A DNA stretch of 64,000 nucleotides from Euglena gracilis (GCA_039621445.1 CP154954.1:5925693-5989692); one strand, 5' to 3'. Counted from the first letter of the stretch, positions 31,301 through 43,414 are shown. A program made the numbers and translations. Notes: generated by a model from the sequence alone, not told the origin.

Positions 31301-32610
31301 ATGTCCGGACAAGAGGTCCAAGACCCCTTGCAGGAGCTCAGTACTTTCAACAGGCTCAGAATGTGTCACCAGTGGTGTAAAAAGCGTGCACCCCAGTTCG
31401 TTCAAAAGCTAATCTGGGAGGGGGTGGAACCACAGTTCCCTCAGGTACTGATTCCCCCCAAACATGAAAAGAAAAACCCCAGAAGAAATCAGGACGGCTC
31501 CAGAAGTCATGGACGATTATTTCAAGGTGCGGGCTATGCTGGTGCTTACCAACCGTGGGGGGGGGTTGGGTGGGTGCTATAGGGTGCCAGCCCCTGGCAG
31601 ACACCCCCCCCCGGGAGGATAGGGGTCCGGGGGGGACCCAGAAAATTTTCATTGAAAATGGCATTTTCCGGGCCCCCGGCGCCTTCGGCGCCGGGGTCTG
31701 AGGGGGGTGCCTGCCACGGGCAGGCACTCCCCAAAACCCTACCCCCAAGGGGGGGGGGTCGGATTGGTTGCTCTGGGGTTCCTGCCCCTAGCACCCCCTA
31801 GGCACCCGACTAAGCACAAGCCTGGTGGTGGCAGCAAAGGAAATTCAAGAAGAAGGGACAGCCTTCCTTTTACCTTGGTTTGTCATAAAGAAAGAAGATC
31901 CAGGGTGTGACAAAAACTGAGACTGATCTCAGACTGCGGGGCAATAAATCTGCACCTAAACCCTCCTCACTTTAAACTGGACCATGGGAGAGACACTTTT
32001 CCTCATCTGGAAAAAGGAATGTGGGCCACAAAAGTTGACTTGAAATATGCTTACTTACATCTGGAGCTGTCCCGAGTCATAAAACCTTACATTCGTATGA
32101 AAACAGGACATAAGTTTTTCGAATGGATGGGGCTTGTTTTGGCCTCTCAACCATTCCATATCTCTGGATGCAGGTTATGCAAGTGCTTCTCAAAAAGTGG
32201 AGAAGACAGGGGTTGATTGTTTTTGTCTATCTGGACGACATCCTCTTACTAGCCAAGTCAAAAAGTCTGGCAACCCAGAACACAGAAACTTTACTACAGG
32301 ACCTCAGAGGAAGTGGGATGACCGTAAATCTCAAGAAGTCAAACACCTCCCCCAGTCAGCACGTGGAACATTTGGGGTTTTTTTGGACTTGGAAAAAGAA
32401 CTGCTCCAAATCCTCTCTTACAAATTAAAAGCAGTCAGAAAAGAATCGGGCAAATTTGTGACCCAAAAATTCATGTCATACAGGAAGGTGGCCACTGGCC
32501 TTCTCTCCAGAACTTCTCTTGTCTCTTCTCTGTCCCTCTTGATTCCCCATATAGGCCACCATGGCCTGTTTTTGGCATTGGCTTGCTTCTTCTGGGGGGT
32601 TTGTCTCTGA
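31301..32610 (+). pseudogene. DIRS-like reverse transcriptase, broken
   Basis: It opens with MSGQEVQDPLQELSTFNRLR and leads through TPEEIRTAPEVMDDYFKVRA, where a GC-rich insert (31555-31805) interrupts. After it come KEIQEEGTAFLLPWFVIKK, then LISDCGAINLHLNPPHFKLD and ATKVDLKYAYLHLELSRVIK (motif A). A frame change near 32130 precedes FGLSTIPYLWMQVMQVLLKK, the catalytic FVYLDDILLLAKS, and MTVNLKKSNTSPSQHVEHLG. Another shift near 32400 gives KLKAVRKESGKFVTQKFMSY before homology ends near 32590. The YLDD box with the following LKKS..PSQ..HLGF spacing is that of DIRS/tyrosine-recombinase retroelements and not of LINEs. At least three breaks; no tyrosine recombinase seen. Confidence 0.65.
31555..31805. 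repeat. GC-rich insert with hairpins inside the DIRS-like RT
   Basis: Homology to the RT stops at about 31552 and resumes at about 31806. The insert has long G and C runs, GGCGCCTTCGGCGCC (a perfect hairpin) and an inverted GGTGCC..CTGCC / GGCAG..GCACC pair near 31575 and 31708. It may be a small mobile element. Confidence 0.5.
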
Positions 32611-33060
32611 AATTGCTGGGGGGAAAGTTGGACATACCTTTCCCCAATGAAATGTTTCCAGGCCCCAGGCAGGGGTACTGGCTGCCATAGCCTTGCCCCT
32701 GGGCCCACTGCCCTCTTGAATGATGGCTGCCATAGCCTTGAATCTGGACCCCAGGTCCTTTTGGATGATGGCTGCCATAGCCTTGATGGTGACTTGAATC
32801 CCTTGTATTTTTGATATTTGTTGAAAGGCTGCCATAACCCTTGCCTTGTACCCTGGAAGGGGGGGACATAGAAAGAGGGGGGGAGTTTGTTGGACCTGTG
32901 ATGGTATTTCCCCTCTGTCTTCTTGTCTTCCTGGCCACAGTTGTCCATGGTCCATGGCGATTATCATGTTGAGTGGGAGATTTTGAAATTCAGCTGCTTG
33001 TGTGTCTCCACCTTCCCCGGCTTCAGCTGCCTTCTTGGAAGTTCTTTGAAGCTCTTCTTG
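32610..33060 (-). pseudogene. DIRS-like Gag remnant with GYGSHH repeats
   Basis: Minus-strand frames read AKKSFKELPRRQLKPGKVET near 33060-33000, then a low-complexity part in which QGYGSHHPKGPGVQ, QGYGSHHSRGQWAQ and QGYGSQYPCLGPGN are tandem units of about 54 bp (TGGCTGCCATAGCCTTG in DNA). It lies downstream of the 334-bp repeat in the same orientation as the comparable start at 15795, so it is the N-terminal Gag of a DIRS-like copy. It faces the plus-strand RT at 32610: the two halves of the element are inverted relative to each other. Confidence 0.45.
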
Positions 33061-33096
33061 GCAGTCTGTTTTTTTTTGAGATTCATTCTTTATGTA

Positions 33097-33794
33097 CTGT
33101 CATAGGAAAAAATAACATCAGTAAAAAATAACATCTAAGCCGCTTTTAGATGTTATTTAGTCAGATGTTATTTTTTCTTCATTTGCTCCAGAAATAAGTC
33201 GAAAATAGATAAGATGTATAAAGTGGATAGGATGTGTGATGAAGAACACGAACGACTGTGACAATCATTACCAAAGGACGAGGCTGTCCATCAGGCTTGC
33301 ATTCAATCCTTGCCTTTTTGAAGTAAAGAATGGACCGTTTCATGGGTTATGCTCTGGATACTCTCACCAGATGCTATTTGTTTGTGTTGGGATCACCCAG
33401 TTATTGCAATATATGCCCGATCCCCCCTCCTGGATCGGGGGGGGAGTCTGACCCTCCCACCTGCCTTAAGCCTAAACTGGTCAAGTGTGGGGTGTGTGGG
33501 GGGCATTTATGGCCAGTCCCCCCCCCCCCCAGGACCCTGTCCTGTGGGGGTCCTTGGGGGGGAAGCTGGCAATGACTCGTGGGGAGGTGTAGGTAAATGT
33601 CTGGTGTGCGCTCCAGTTTTTTTTGCAATGCCTTGCACTCCCTCCAACTAAACAATGGCGCAGTCCGGGTGACTAAAGCGCTGGAACTAGATAACCTTAA
33701 AGTGCCTTTTTACAAGCCTCTCTGGATGTTATTTATTCGGAGTTTATTTTTGCCAGATGTTATTTTTTCTGGATGTTATTTTTTCCTATGACAG
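33097..33794. mobile_element. 698-bp terminal-inverted-repeat element (MITE-like) with TA target duplication
   Basis: The left end CTGTCATAGGAAAAAATAAC(ATC) is the exact reverse complement of the right end for 23 bases. Both ends are flanked by TA (33095-33096 and 33795-33796). Each end has a second AAAAAATAACATC unit just inside, and a stem AACATCTAA..TTAGATGTT near 33130. The flanks match the uninterrupted site at 15797-15799, so the element inserted into an existing repeat. There is no transposase frame. A TA duplication fits Tc1/mariner or related superfamilies acting in trans. Confidence 0.85.
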
Positions 33795-33796
33795 TA

Positions 33797-34130
33797 AGTC
33801 CAGTTGTTGATCTTGTTTTAGTAAGTGCAATGCTCCTGGGAATAATTCCAGTTGAACTCGAAGAGTTGAATTCGTCCTCCAGGAAGTTGAAGGTCCGAAA
33901 AAGTCCGGTCCACTAGTTGATAAAGTACTGGTCTTCGTGAATGTAGTGCTCATTCGAAAATAATCCCACTTGAACACGTAGAAGTAAAATCCTTTCTTCT
34001 TGAGGTCGAAGGGCAGAATTAGCAATCAGCCAACTCCGGAAACAAACAAAGCAGTAAGAGGCACCCCCCGGGCACGCACAAACACACCAGAACAGAACAG
34101 CCGGCAAAGAAAGCAGGGCCTCACTCACCA
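33797..34130. repeat. 334-bp dispersed repeat, copy B (DIRS-like terminal region)
   Basis: Colinear with 15799-16132 and the same length. Scattered substitutions (for example GTTGTTGATC against GTTATTGATC) show that the copies are not recent duplicates. Its left edge is the insertion site of the 698-bp element. Confidence 0.8.
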
Positions 34131-35127
34131 GCCGTCTTGGTCCCCCCCCCTTCCTCTGTCGTGGGAGTCCGATTCCGGTCTGGGAGGCCAAAAAAATTGG
34201 CGCTGTCCCCCACTTTTTTGACCCAAACACCGAGGGTTTCGGGCCAAAAACGGGGTTCTGGGGGGTTAAAAAAAAACGCCCATTTTCGGCTCAGAAACAT
34301 GTTTTCCGGGTCCGGAAGACCAAAAAACATCCTAGGTAGGTAGGTAGGTAGGTAGGGGGTCTGGGAGGCCAAAAAAAAACATCGTTGGACAAAAAAAATT
34401 GGGGTAGGGGGGATTTGGGGGCCATGACCCTTATAAAATGTTATTATATAGCACAATGCATGAAAAACATAACATTAATTTTATACGTATTAATAATAAT
34501 AATATAATACAATTAAGAAAATATGTGCACACATTTCAATAGATAATATCACATGTCGTAAGAATATTATATGAATAATAAATAAAACAACATATTATTT
34601 CATTATAACATTACAATACAACATAATGGTGCTTTTTTTGTGTGTTCTTGTAAATGAATGGGGCATGCGCATGCATGAATAACAATATGCAACAAATTAG
34701 AAAGTTGTATATTATTGTGCATCCATCTGTTAATTCAAAATATTCCCCTCGAGTTTCAATTAAAATATCAAGCAAGACTCCTCCCACTTTCCTTGCTGAA
34801 AATTTGGGACACAGGTCTCCAGAAAAAAAACTTTTAATGATTTTTAAATGAATGGATGTACAGAAATATTATGTGGATTTGTTGTGTATGTGTGTGTGTG
34901 TGTGCATGTATGCGTTACAGATGTAACTTATGTATGTATTAATTTTATTTTCAGGTGATTTTGGAACCCAGGGTGATCACCAGGCCTCTTTTTAAGGAAG
35001 ATAGCACCTAGCCCCACAACACCCCTAGGGGTGCTATGGGGGGCACGGGGGGATCAGATTTTGGAGTTTTACATACCCCCAGCCCCGAAGGTGCCGGGCA
35101 GGCACCTATAGTCAAGCCCAAAAACTT

Positions 35128-35175
35128 CCCATTTTAGGCCATTTTAGGCCATTGGAGGCCATTTTAGGCCATTTG
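35128..35175. repeat. 10-bp tandem repeat CCATTTTAGG, array 1
   Basis: Four units in exact 10-bp register (one variant CCATTGGAGG) and a partial fifth. Related arrays occur at 37256 and 43460. Confidence 0.85.
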
Positions 35176-36589
35176 TATGCAGGTATACAAAGATACGTGG
35201 GGTCTGAAAATCATACTTTTGCATCATTTTTGTCCCGAAAACTGTATCATAACGTGTGCAAACTTCTCTTATTCGGTGATCAGAAATGTACATCCAAAGA
35301 AGCATGCAATATTCATAAACACTGGATCAAAACCATGGGAAGCTCAACAAATCTTAATGCACGCCCATAGAGGAATTCTGAACAGTAAGAATTTTCGGCA
35401 ATGAAAGATTGTTCAGAAAAAAAGCGTCGGACAAATATTAAATTTTTTTATTTGTGGCCTGGTTTTTGTATTTTGTGAAATCTACAGCATTTTGCGGGAT
35501 TTCGCAAAAGAAGTCATTTTTTCTGAAAGATGATGCTGTTGCTGAAATTCAATTTGATTTTTGCATTGTTTTAGCCATTTGGCATTTGGCATAGCCTTTT
35601 TTGGCATAAATGAGAGAGGATGGCACAGATCAAAGGGCAAAGCTGAGGGCAAGCAGTGGATTTGGTGGAGGAGCACAGCCTCACAAGGCCATTTTTTTGT
35701 CCCAACTAATAATGGTATCAGTCCTCAAATCCACGGTCCCCAACCTTCTTTTGGTTGCTGAATTCTGAAGGATTGTGGGTAGTACGATGTCTGTTTTGCA
35801 AATAATGAAATAGTGCAAATTTGGAAGCATGGGGAAAAAGAAAGAAAAAAAAGATGAAAGATGTTGGAAAAATCCCAATTGAGAGATGGGTATGCTCATT
35901 CGTCACCCGGGATTCCTTCGAACCAGCACAATTTCGGGTATTTTCCAAAACCACAAATAGTCATGCCGAATGATCAAATGACCCAAACAACCACAAACAA
36001 TTTTGAATGAGATTCTCTGCTATTTAGGTTTTCTTTTTAGTATTAAGTTTCCCCAAAGGGGAAAACAAACACGGAGAAGAGGAATTGCTCCCCACCAGGC
36101 TTCCATCCAACCATTTGTGAGCAACTGTGGCTTAAGTATGGTGAGTTGGGACCTCTTAGTGAACGAAGTCATTTGCTGGCTGTTTTGGTTTCATTCAGAG
36201 GATTTTTTTTAAGCCCAAAGGTGGGGGGGTTCAAAAGTGTGTGAAGAAACCCTGGTACAAAACCGCCAAGGAACCCTGGGAGGCTGAAATTTGTGGGCCA
36301 AATGGAAAATGGACCCACCCTGTCCAAACCAAGTTTTGCTCATTGGGCATTAGAAATCCCCTGACCTCATTGAAAATGAACCCGACGGTGGACCAGTTAT
36401 CTCGCGTGCTGAATTTGCCGAAGAAGGAGGCCTTCACACTTTTGACCGAATGTTTCCTTGGCTTCAAAATGTTCTTCAAAAGACTAACTACTCCTCCCAT
36501 TTCCCCATTTTGTGACTTTCTTTGTTGAACAAGCATGAGCCAACGTTTACGTGACCCCCCTACCATGCCCCCCCCTCGGGAGCCAGTAT

Positions 36590-36715
36590 CCTAGGGGGGG
36601 GGTCTTATACGGGGGGGGGTCTTATATGGGGTGGTCGGTCCTGGCCAAAGGGCCGGCCTTCGGCCGGCCGGGGCGGGGGGTCTTATATGGGGGGATCTTT
36701 TATGGGGGGGGGCAT
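36590..36715. repeat. G-run/TCTTATA repeat
   Basis: GGGGGGGTCTTATA(T/C)GGGG is repeated three or four times with a GGCCGGCCTTCGGCCGGCC hairpin between units. Confidence 0.6.
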
Positions 36716-36819
36716 GGTAATTGAGCCCCCCCTATTTGACCCAGAGGGGGGAGGGGGGTCAAAACTGACCCTCGGGGGGGGGTCACATTAGCCCCCAAGG
36801 AACATTCATGGAAAGGGGG

Positions 36820-37150
36820 CGGCTGGCCGGCTAGCCGTCCGAGCCGTGTGGACGTCTTCAGCCGGACCAATGCTTCCTTCGGCTGGACGTCTTCTGCCGC
36901 CCAGCCGTCCGTCCGGACGAAGCATTTTTTCGCCATCCGTCCGTCAAGCCGGACCACTGTCTGTCTTGCCCGCCGGCCGGACCAAAAAAAGAATTGGTAT
37001 ATATCCGCCCAGAGTCGCGTGCACTGAGACGCCTGCGCTTCCAAAGACCCGGCCGGCTAGCCGGCCAGCCGGCCAGCCGGCCAGCCGGCCAGCCGGCTAG
37101 CTGGACCAAGTGCATTTTCTTCAGCCGTCTGGACCAAGCCCACAAGGTCA
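36820..37150. repeat. GC-rich repeat of CCGGCCAG and CCGTCCG/CCGGACCA words
   Basis: The right part (37050-37105) is a near-perfect CCGGCCAG tandem; the left part mixes GGCTGGACGTCTTC and CCGTCCGTCCGGACGA. Many words are self-complementary, so stable hairpins are likely. Confidence 0.7.
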
Positions 37151-37209
37151 GCCGTCCGTCATCTACATTAACGAAAGATACCGAAAGTCATTACCTGAAT
37201 GGCTTTATT

Positions 37210-37395
37210 TATTCACAAAAAAAAACTGTTGTGCAGCAGAATTTTTCCCATTTTAAGCCATTTTAGGCCATTTTAGGCCTTTTTAGGCCATTTTAGGCCA
37301 TTTAGGGACCCCCACCTATAGGTGGTCAAAAATTCATTTCAGACCATTTTAGGCCATTTTAGCCATAGGTGCCTGGTGCCAGGTGACCGAGAATG
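37210..37395. repeat. dispersed repeat with CCATTTTAGG array 2
   Basis: Shares ATTCACAAAAAAAAA..GTTGTGCAGCAGAAT, the CCATTTTAGG units (six in 10-bp register at 37256-37315), GGGACCCCCACCTATAGGTGGTC and GCCATAGG-GCCTGG with 43415-43570. Confidence 0.65.
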
Positions 37396-38272
37396 GCCAA
37401 ATCCCCCCCTTGGGTTTGGAGAACAGACTTGAACCTTCTGGGCCATTTTTTTCAAAGTTCATTTGTGAACTTTTCAAAGTTCATTCATTGTTCACACCAT
37501 CATTTTGGTGTGAATTTTTTTTGATAAAAGCTGCCCATCCCGCAACCACCTAGCCGACGTGACTGAATTGTTTTTTTTTCCAGGGTGACTGGCTGGTTTT
37601 TGGCTCCCCCCCACTCCCCAGGAGGGTGGCACAGTTTTGCCACTTTTCTTTTTGTGGGCAGGAAAACTGCAAATGTTCGTGCCCGTCATTCAAAACCTAC
37701 CAAAATTTCTGACAAAAGAAACAGCCTACCCTCCCTAACATGGCTCGGTTTTGCTTCGACCTGTTGAGAGAAAGTGAAGAAAATAGAATCATACAGACAG
37801 GTGGTTCACAAGGTTGGAAAGAAAACAGGGGAGCCAAAATGTGAGAAGCACAAAAAGACGGACAGGAGGGAGAGGGAAAAAAGGGGGAGAGGTTGGAGAG
37901 GAGGTTGGAGAGGTGAGGTGGATCAAGCGTGCTCCATCCGGTTGATTGGCGGCAGGGAGGGAGCCAGCCCTTTGCTGGTGGCAAACGCGCACGCGTGCGG
38001 CGCCGGGTGCATAGATTCACTCAGCGAGGGGTGGGCACTTTTTTCGCACCAAAACCCACCACCCATTTTTTTAAAATGCATCCACACCGAAACCAGCTAA
38101 AAATGTTTTTAAAGTTTTCAGGCCAAACCTGCCTCCGGCCACAGCGCCCCCCCCCCCCACCCTTGGGGGAGGGGGGTCTAGCGACCCAAACCCACCCACC
38201 CACCCACTCTCGTAAACTCCCATCCCCCCGGGGGGGGGGCTGTGAACATATGGCTGGGAGGCTGCTGGCTAC

Positions 38273-38347
38273 GGGGGCAGCGTGGGGCGCAGGCCGCTCC
38301 GCAAAGTCCAGCCGGCCCTCAAAGAGCCGCCACTTGGGGGCTTCGTA
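38273..38347 (-). CDS. exon, putative 3'-most seen exon of the large minus-strand gene
   Basis: Acceptor TTGTATTTCTGGCTGCCACGCAG then 25 codons YEAPKWRLFEGRLDFAERP.. to a GTAGCC donor; the frame is also open beyond. It is in phase with the exon at 40169-40336, whose donor is phase 0, giving LRRETQ followed by YEAPKW. GC-rich codon ends contrast with the intronic flanks. The start of the frame to the left (about 38240) could also be exonic. No stop codon for the gene is identified. Confidence 0.5.
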
Positions 38348-40168
38348 CTGCGTGGCAGCCAGAAATACAATGGCACCCGGGGGGGGGGGGTACCCGGGCA
38401 CAGGTAACACGGCGGAAGGCAACCGGCGGGGAAGACAACTGGGGGAGGTGAGTCCAACGGCTCAATGACCGTTTAAATAGCCGTAAATAAACAAAATAAA
38501 GCCATAAATAAAACCACAAAAGAAACACCCTCCCCCAAGTGCGTTGAAACTTCCGTCGAAAGTTGACCGTCCCCTGATGGACCAGGGACAAGATGTGTGG
38601 TGCACAAAAAAGGCGTTCCAAAAACAGTCAATTGAAAAATTCGATTTTCCCCAAAGATTGTTCCCTCAAAAAGCAAAAGACACAAATTGGGGCAGAAAAC
38701 AGGAGGGTTTTCTTTTATTGTTGGTTCCCCCATTTCTGTCATTCGCCCAACATTACACTTCAACCTGCAAGCCCGATTTCTTAGCCCCATTTCTTTTCCT
38801 TTCCTCTCCTTTCCTTTGTCAGATAAATGAGGAGATGGTGCCGCAATCAGGATTTGGATGCTCCTGAATGGTCCGTCAATTGGGGGCGGGCTCTGTACAA
38901 CTGAGGGTTTGAGACTCAGGAAAAAAACATACACACCAAGAAATGATCCACCACAAAAAAAAAACGTTTCAGGGTGCTCTCCGTCCTCGCAAAAACTGAC
39001 TGGGTCATCGTTGGAAGCACACCGCTGCTTGCTGCCTCCGTTCTTCAACTTGCCGCTGGACGTCTCTTTTTTCCTGCGGAGCAGAATCAGGACAAGTCAT
39101 TTGAAGGAATTGGCTGGAGTTGGCTGGGGCATGCTTATAATCGGAGCTTGCATTGCATGCTGATAATCGAAGTAATGGCACGAACTGGGCCCCCCCCCCC
39201 CCCCCCCCCCCGCACCCACCCCAGCATGTGGATAATCGCTTGGGAAAGCATGGCCTACAGCAGGGGGGGGTGTTGTGACAATTGGTTGGGTGCACAGGGT
39301 GCGCACAGTATTGGACCGTTTTGAACCCTCAGAGGTGTGACACTTATTTGGGCATCACCCGAAGCGGTACAGTGGGGGGTGCGCGCTGTTTTCGTCTTCA
39401 CTTCGGGCCCTTTTTCCGAGGCATTTCCAGGGGGGGGGAGTGCTATGGCACTTCCCACCCACCCCAAACACACCCCTCGAATATGCATTCCTTCCTGCCT
39501 GCCCATGACAGCTTCCGGGTTAAAAGGTGTAGCCTTCCTTTAAAAAGCCTGTGATACCCCCCATTTAGCGCGGTGCCCAAATGGTGTGAAGTGCCCAAAT
39601 AAATTTCACACCACCCCTTCCCATTAATATCCCTCCAACATATTGGCTTGCCGCCAGAAAGCCACTGGCTCTGGTGTGGACAGCAGGCTCACTTTCAATC
39701 AAACCATCGCAAAAGGGAGTTGAGGAGCAAAGCCAAAGCAAAAAGTCGCCCAACGTCTGTCATTTCAGAAAGATCTCTTCAAAATACATCGGTCGATCAG
39801 TGGATCAAGGAAGGAAAAAGCGGGGGATAAGAACTCAACATGCGGAAACCAGAGAGTGCCTTATTTACTATGGTTCCTTTGTTTCGTTGATTTACTTGGC
39901 TTTATTACATACGCAAACCACTCCCTAAAAAAAAAGTTGGCTGGGCAAAAAAAAGTTGGTCCAAACAAAAAAAAAAGAATGACAGAAACCCAGGAAGGGC
40001 AATGACACACACCCAACCACCAAACCATTGACCAGTGGTCAACGACCAGGTGGTCCGAAGCTTGACTTCACCTCAGGGCTTAAAAAAACATAAATGGAAA
40101 CAATATCACTTCTAGCAATTCATCGTCTCCGACTTCAAATGAATTGTAGCACTAGAAACATATTCCAC

Positions 40169-40336
40169 CTGGGTTTCGCGGCGCAACAGCTCCGGCCCCT
40201 GCCGGAGCACCCGCATCTCGTTGATGATCGTCCCGCGGGGCTCCGTGACGGCCTGGTGCTTCGACGTCTTGTGCACCCACTGCACCGCCGGCGGCTTCTC
40301 TCCGCTCACAACACGGGCCTGCTTGCGCTCCAAGTT
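40169..40336 (-). CDS. exon of the large minus-strand gene (56 codons)
   Basis: A pyrimidine-rich acceptor (TTCCTCGCCTCCTTGCGACCAG) opens the frame NLERKQARVVSGEKPPAVQW, VHKTSKHQAVTEPRGTIINE, MRVLRQGPELLRRETQ, which ends exactly at a CAG|GTGGAA donor. It is 168 bases long, phase 0 at both ends, highly charged and with GC-rich third positions. No domain recognised. It is 9 kb downstream of the last exon with fucosyltransferase-like context and could belong to a second gene. Confidence 0.6.
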
Positions 40337-40389
40337 CTGGTCGCAAGGAGGCGAGGAACACAGAGGACGAACGAATGGGCATATGCATG

Positions 40390-40600
40390 ATACAATAAGA
40401 TGCGATCATACAATAAAGAATTTCTGATATTCAATATATATATATATATATATATACTTATATATAAATATACGTATATGTTTATTAACATTTATGCACA
40501 TAATACATATACATAATATATAGACAATAATATAATATATACACATGATACACATATATACATAATATATATACATATGTACAATTCAAGATGTTATACA
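40390..40600. repeat. AT-rich simple repeat in intron
   Basis: (TA)n with ATACATA variants, between the exon at 40.2 kb and an unassigned stretch. Confidence 0.8.
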
Positions 40601-41529
40601 TTTGATGTTTGCAATCCATCATCCATCCATATTCATCCACGCTTACACATGGGTGTGAACTAAAATCCCTCAGACGTGACAAAGTGTCTGCTCGATGGCA
40701 ACTGACTGCTCTTTCCGTCATTGCACCTGTCGCCACAAGTCTGACTCAAAGCAACGTGCCCGCATGAGTGGCAGCTCCTTGGAGATGGCTGATGACCTGA
40801 AAGCAGAAAAGCACTTCCCACAAGCGAAAAGCATCGAATCCCACTTGCAACACACTGACAAACACGTTCTTTCTAAGACCCCGCTGGGGCTGGCTTAACC
40901 AAAAGACGTACAGAAAAAATAAGCCTTGGCGCCGAAGGCGGTTGGAGGCAGGCACCAAATGAGTCCTTGGGGGGGGGGGGCTCGTTTGGGAGTTTGGGGG
41001 GATGACTCAAGAAAGGAATTTTTACGACATCTGAAATGGAAAAATTCAAAATTGGTATCCACAGTCTTCAAATATGGTCTCATCCAAACGGGGTGGGTTG
41101 GCACTCCCAGACTTCCCCTGTCTCCAAAATAGCTTTATTATATGGGCACTTTTTCACACTCCAGACTCCTTCAGGGCCCTTTGTTTGTTGACCCACCCTG
41201 TACTCCCCAGCAGTGCGCCCTGCTGCAAAGAGTTCACACGTGACACGTGGAAACACTCCACAGCACGTCGCCCTGCTTGGTGCACACAATGAACACACTA
41301 GCAACCGTGATCATTTCGGGCAACTGGTTCTTTTGGCTCGTTGTCGGTTGTTTCAAGCAACATGGTGGGAATGCCGGGTGTGAATGCCACTATTTTGTCA
41401 AAAATAATGCCTTAGGAGGTCACACCTTGACCAGAAACTCATTCAGTGGGTTCACAAAGTGGTGAATATAAAGTTTGGTGAACATAAATTTTTTATTTGA
41501 TGAACAAGAATCAAGGGTCACTGGCTGCC

Positions 41530-41780
41530 AAGCTGGACTTGGTACACGAAAAAAAGGGGAAACCCAAACACAGCTGGGTTGGCATCTTTCAACTGGAGAA
41601 ATAAAAAACTCAAAAAAAGAAAATACTCAAAAAACACCATTTGTGGTCTTTTGTGCCGCTTCCCCCAAAGAAGCACTTCGTACCAGAACAAGAACGTTTG
41701 TTTTTTTTAAACCTCAGCCCAGCTGCGCCAGGCTACCCCAACTTCGACGTCCCCCAAGGTGAAGAGGAATGAAAAACGCT
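41530..41780. repeat. intronic dispersed repeat family, copy 1
   Basis: Shares GCCAAGCTGGAC..GGT, ACAGCTGGGTTGG, AAAAACACCATTT and GCTGCGCCAGGCTACCCCAACTTC-like words, in order, with 47110-47470, 50510-50690 and 60185-60490. Weakest member. Confidence 0.4.
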
Positions 41781-41789
41781 CATTTTGCA

Positions 41790-42610
41790 GTCACAACCAG
41801 GGGACAATTTAAAGGCCCCCCATGGGGGGGGGCCAGCCAGCCAGCTGGAAACAGGAGCTGCCCCCCAAGAGGGGTGGGGCCCACCAGCTCCTGGGCCTAG
41901 ACCCGAATCGTCTCCGGAAACTGGCACAAATATCCCAAATCCACCACCTGGGTTGGAATCCTTCAGCCAAAATTTGGAGGTAAAAGTCCGAACCCACCAG
42001 GGGTTTTTTTTTTAAGACCTGGGGGTGGTCCCCCCCCCCCAACCATGCAGGGGGTATCCCCAAACCCCTTGGGGGGGTGGGGGCAATTTTGGGGTCAATT
42101 TCGGCGCTGAATTTCAGGGCCAAAGACCTGCCTCCAGCAAAGACCGACAGGGCTCTTGGGGATGCCCCCCAGGGGGAACCCCCCCCCTCCCCCGGTCCAA
42201 CATTTGAAAACTCACCTTGGCAAAATGGGTCGAAAATATCCACTTGGGGAGTTGGGGGTCAAATGGAGGTATTGTGCTTGCTTCACTTGCACACAAAAAC
42301 CACTCACTCATCTTGACAGGAGGGTCCTTTAAAGAAGGGGAATGGGCATTTTGAGAGTATGTCTGCAGGGGGCAGGGGTTTTTTTTAAGACCGGGGGGGG
42401 TCCCACCCACACCCCCTGGGGGGCCCCCCGGGGGGGTCCCGGGGACCCACAAAAAATCACGAAAAGTGCTAAAAATAGCGCTTTTTCAAAAAATTTCGGC
42501 CGAAAAGTATATCCCACCCCCCTCTGGGGGGACCCCGGGGGGGGGGGGCTCGGGCGGGACCCACCCACCCTCCCTCCCCCCGGGGTCCACGACTAAAAAA
42601 ATCCCATGTT
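41790..42610. repeat. GC-run-rich intronic repeats
   Basis: Two segments (42120-42190, and 42380-42440 with 42520-42590) share TTTTTTTAAGACC..GGGGG..CCCC architecture and GACCTGCCTC..GGCTCTTGGGGATGCCCCC-like words with 48450-48530. Long frames here follow C/G runs and are not genes. Confidence 0.45.
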
Positions 42611-43414
42611 AGTGCCACGTGTGGACACCTGAAATGATTTTTTGACCCGTTGAAGACGTTATACAGGTTGAATGGTGCAAATGGCAAATGATTGTAACTT
42701 CTGGTAGGGTGGGGATCCCATGCTCTTTCTGGGCTTCGGAAAACCTCTCCAGCAAAAACCTCAGCAGAGGCAACTGGAATTAAAAATTAAACAGTGAATT
42801 GAAAAGATTGTGATTTCACGCATTTCACCTCCATTTGGGTGATATTCGACTTTCACATTCGGAGCAACTGTCCCCCTGTGCAACGATTTTAGAAGTTTTT
42901 GAGTTGGAAAAATACAAAGTTTGGTATCAATGCTGTTGGATTTCTACAGAAAAGGGTTTTTTGTATTCATCGTTTTACCTGTCTTTTTAGCATTTTGTCC
43001 AACGTTTTCCGATTTTTTTTCCTGTGGTAAATCTTAACCCCCCCCCCGAAAATGGCCTGTGGGGTTATCATTCGGACACTCGATTGAAATCTCAGAACAT
43101 TAATGGATAACAAAAATTATTTTCATGCTGCAAAAAGTTTTCTAGGACGTTTTAGACTGTTTTAGGCCGTTTTAGACCCCTTTTATCCCATTTAGGCCAT
43201 ATTAGGCCATTTTTGCTTAAATGCATTGCATTGAAACAGGCATCCTAAGCAATTAGCACACAAGCGGGTGAGATTATGGATTTTCAGGACGTAATCATTA
43301 CTTACTTGGGATATAAAAAAAAAGCCTTGTGGGGCTGTGCTCCTCCACCATCGTCCGCCAAATCCACCGTTTGCCGCTTACATGCGCAAAAGCCACTGGA
43401 AATCCTCACCTGAA

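Larger units (their letters stand above)
34131..38270. other. noncoding interval between transposon block and the large minus-strand gene
   Basis: It contains a (GGTA)n run near 34335-34355, an AT-rich stretch (34440-34960), poly-G runs, and dispersed-repeat pieces shared with 43.3-43.6 kb (inverted at 35640-35700, direct at 37210-37390). No protein-like frame was found; frames near 36241-36528 and 37774-38100 show no homology and run through repeats. Confidence 0.5.

Noticed and set aside
38473-39048. 191-codon minus-strand frame
   Set aside because: No homology, repeats and hydrophobic low-complexity end; no fitting splice context beside the neighbouring exons.
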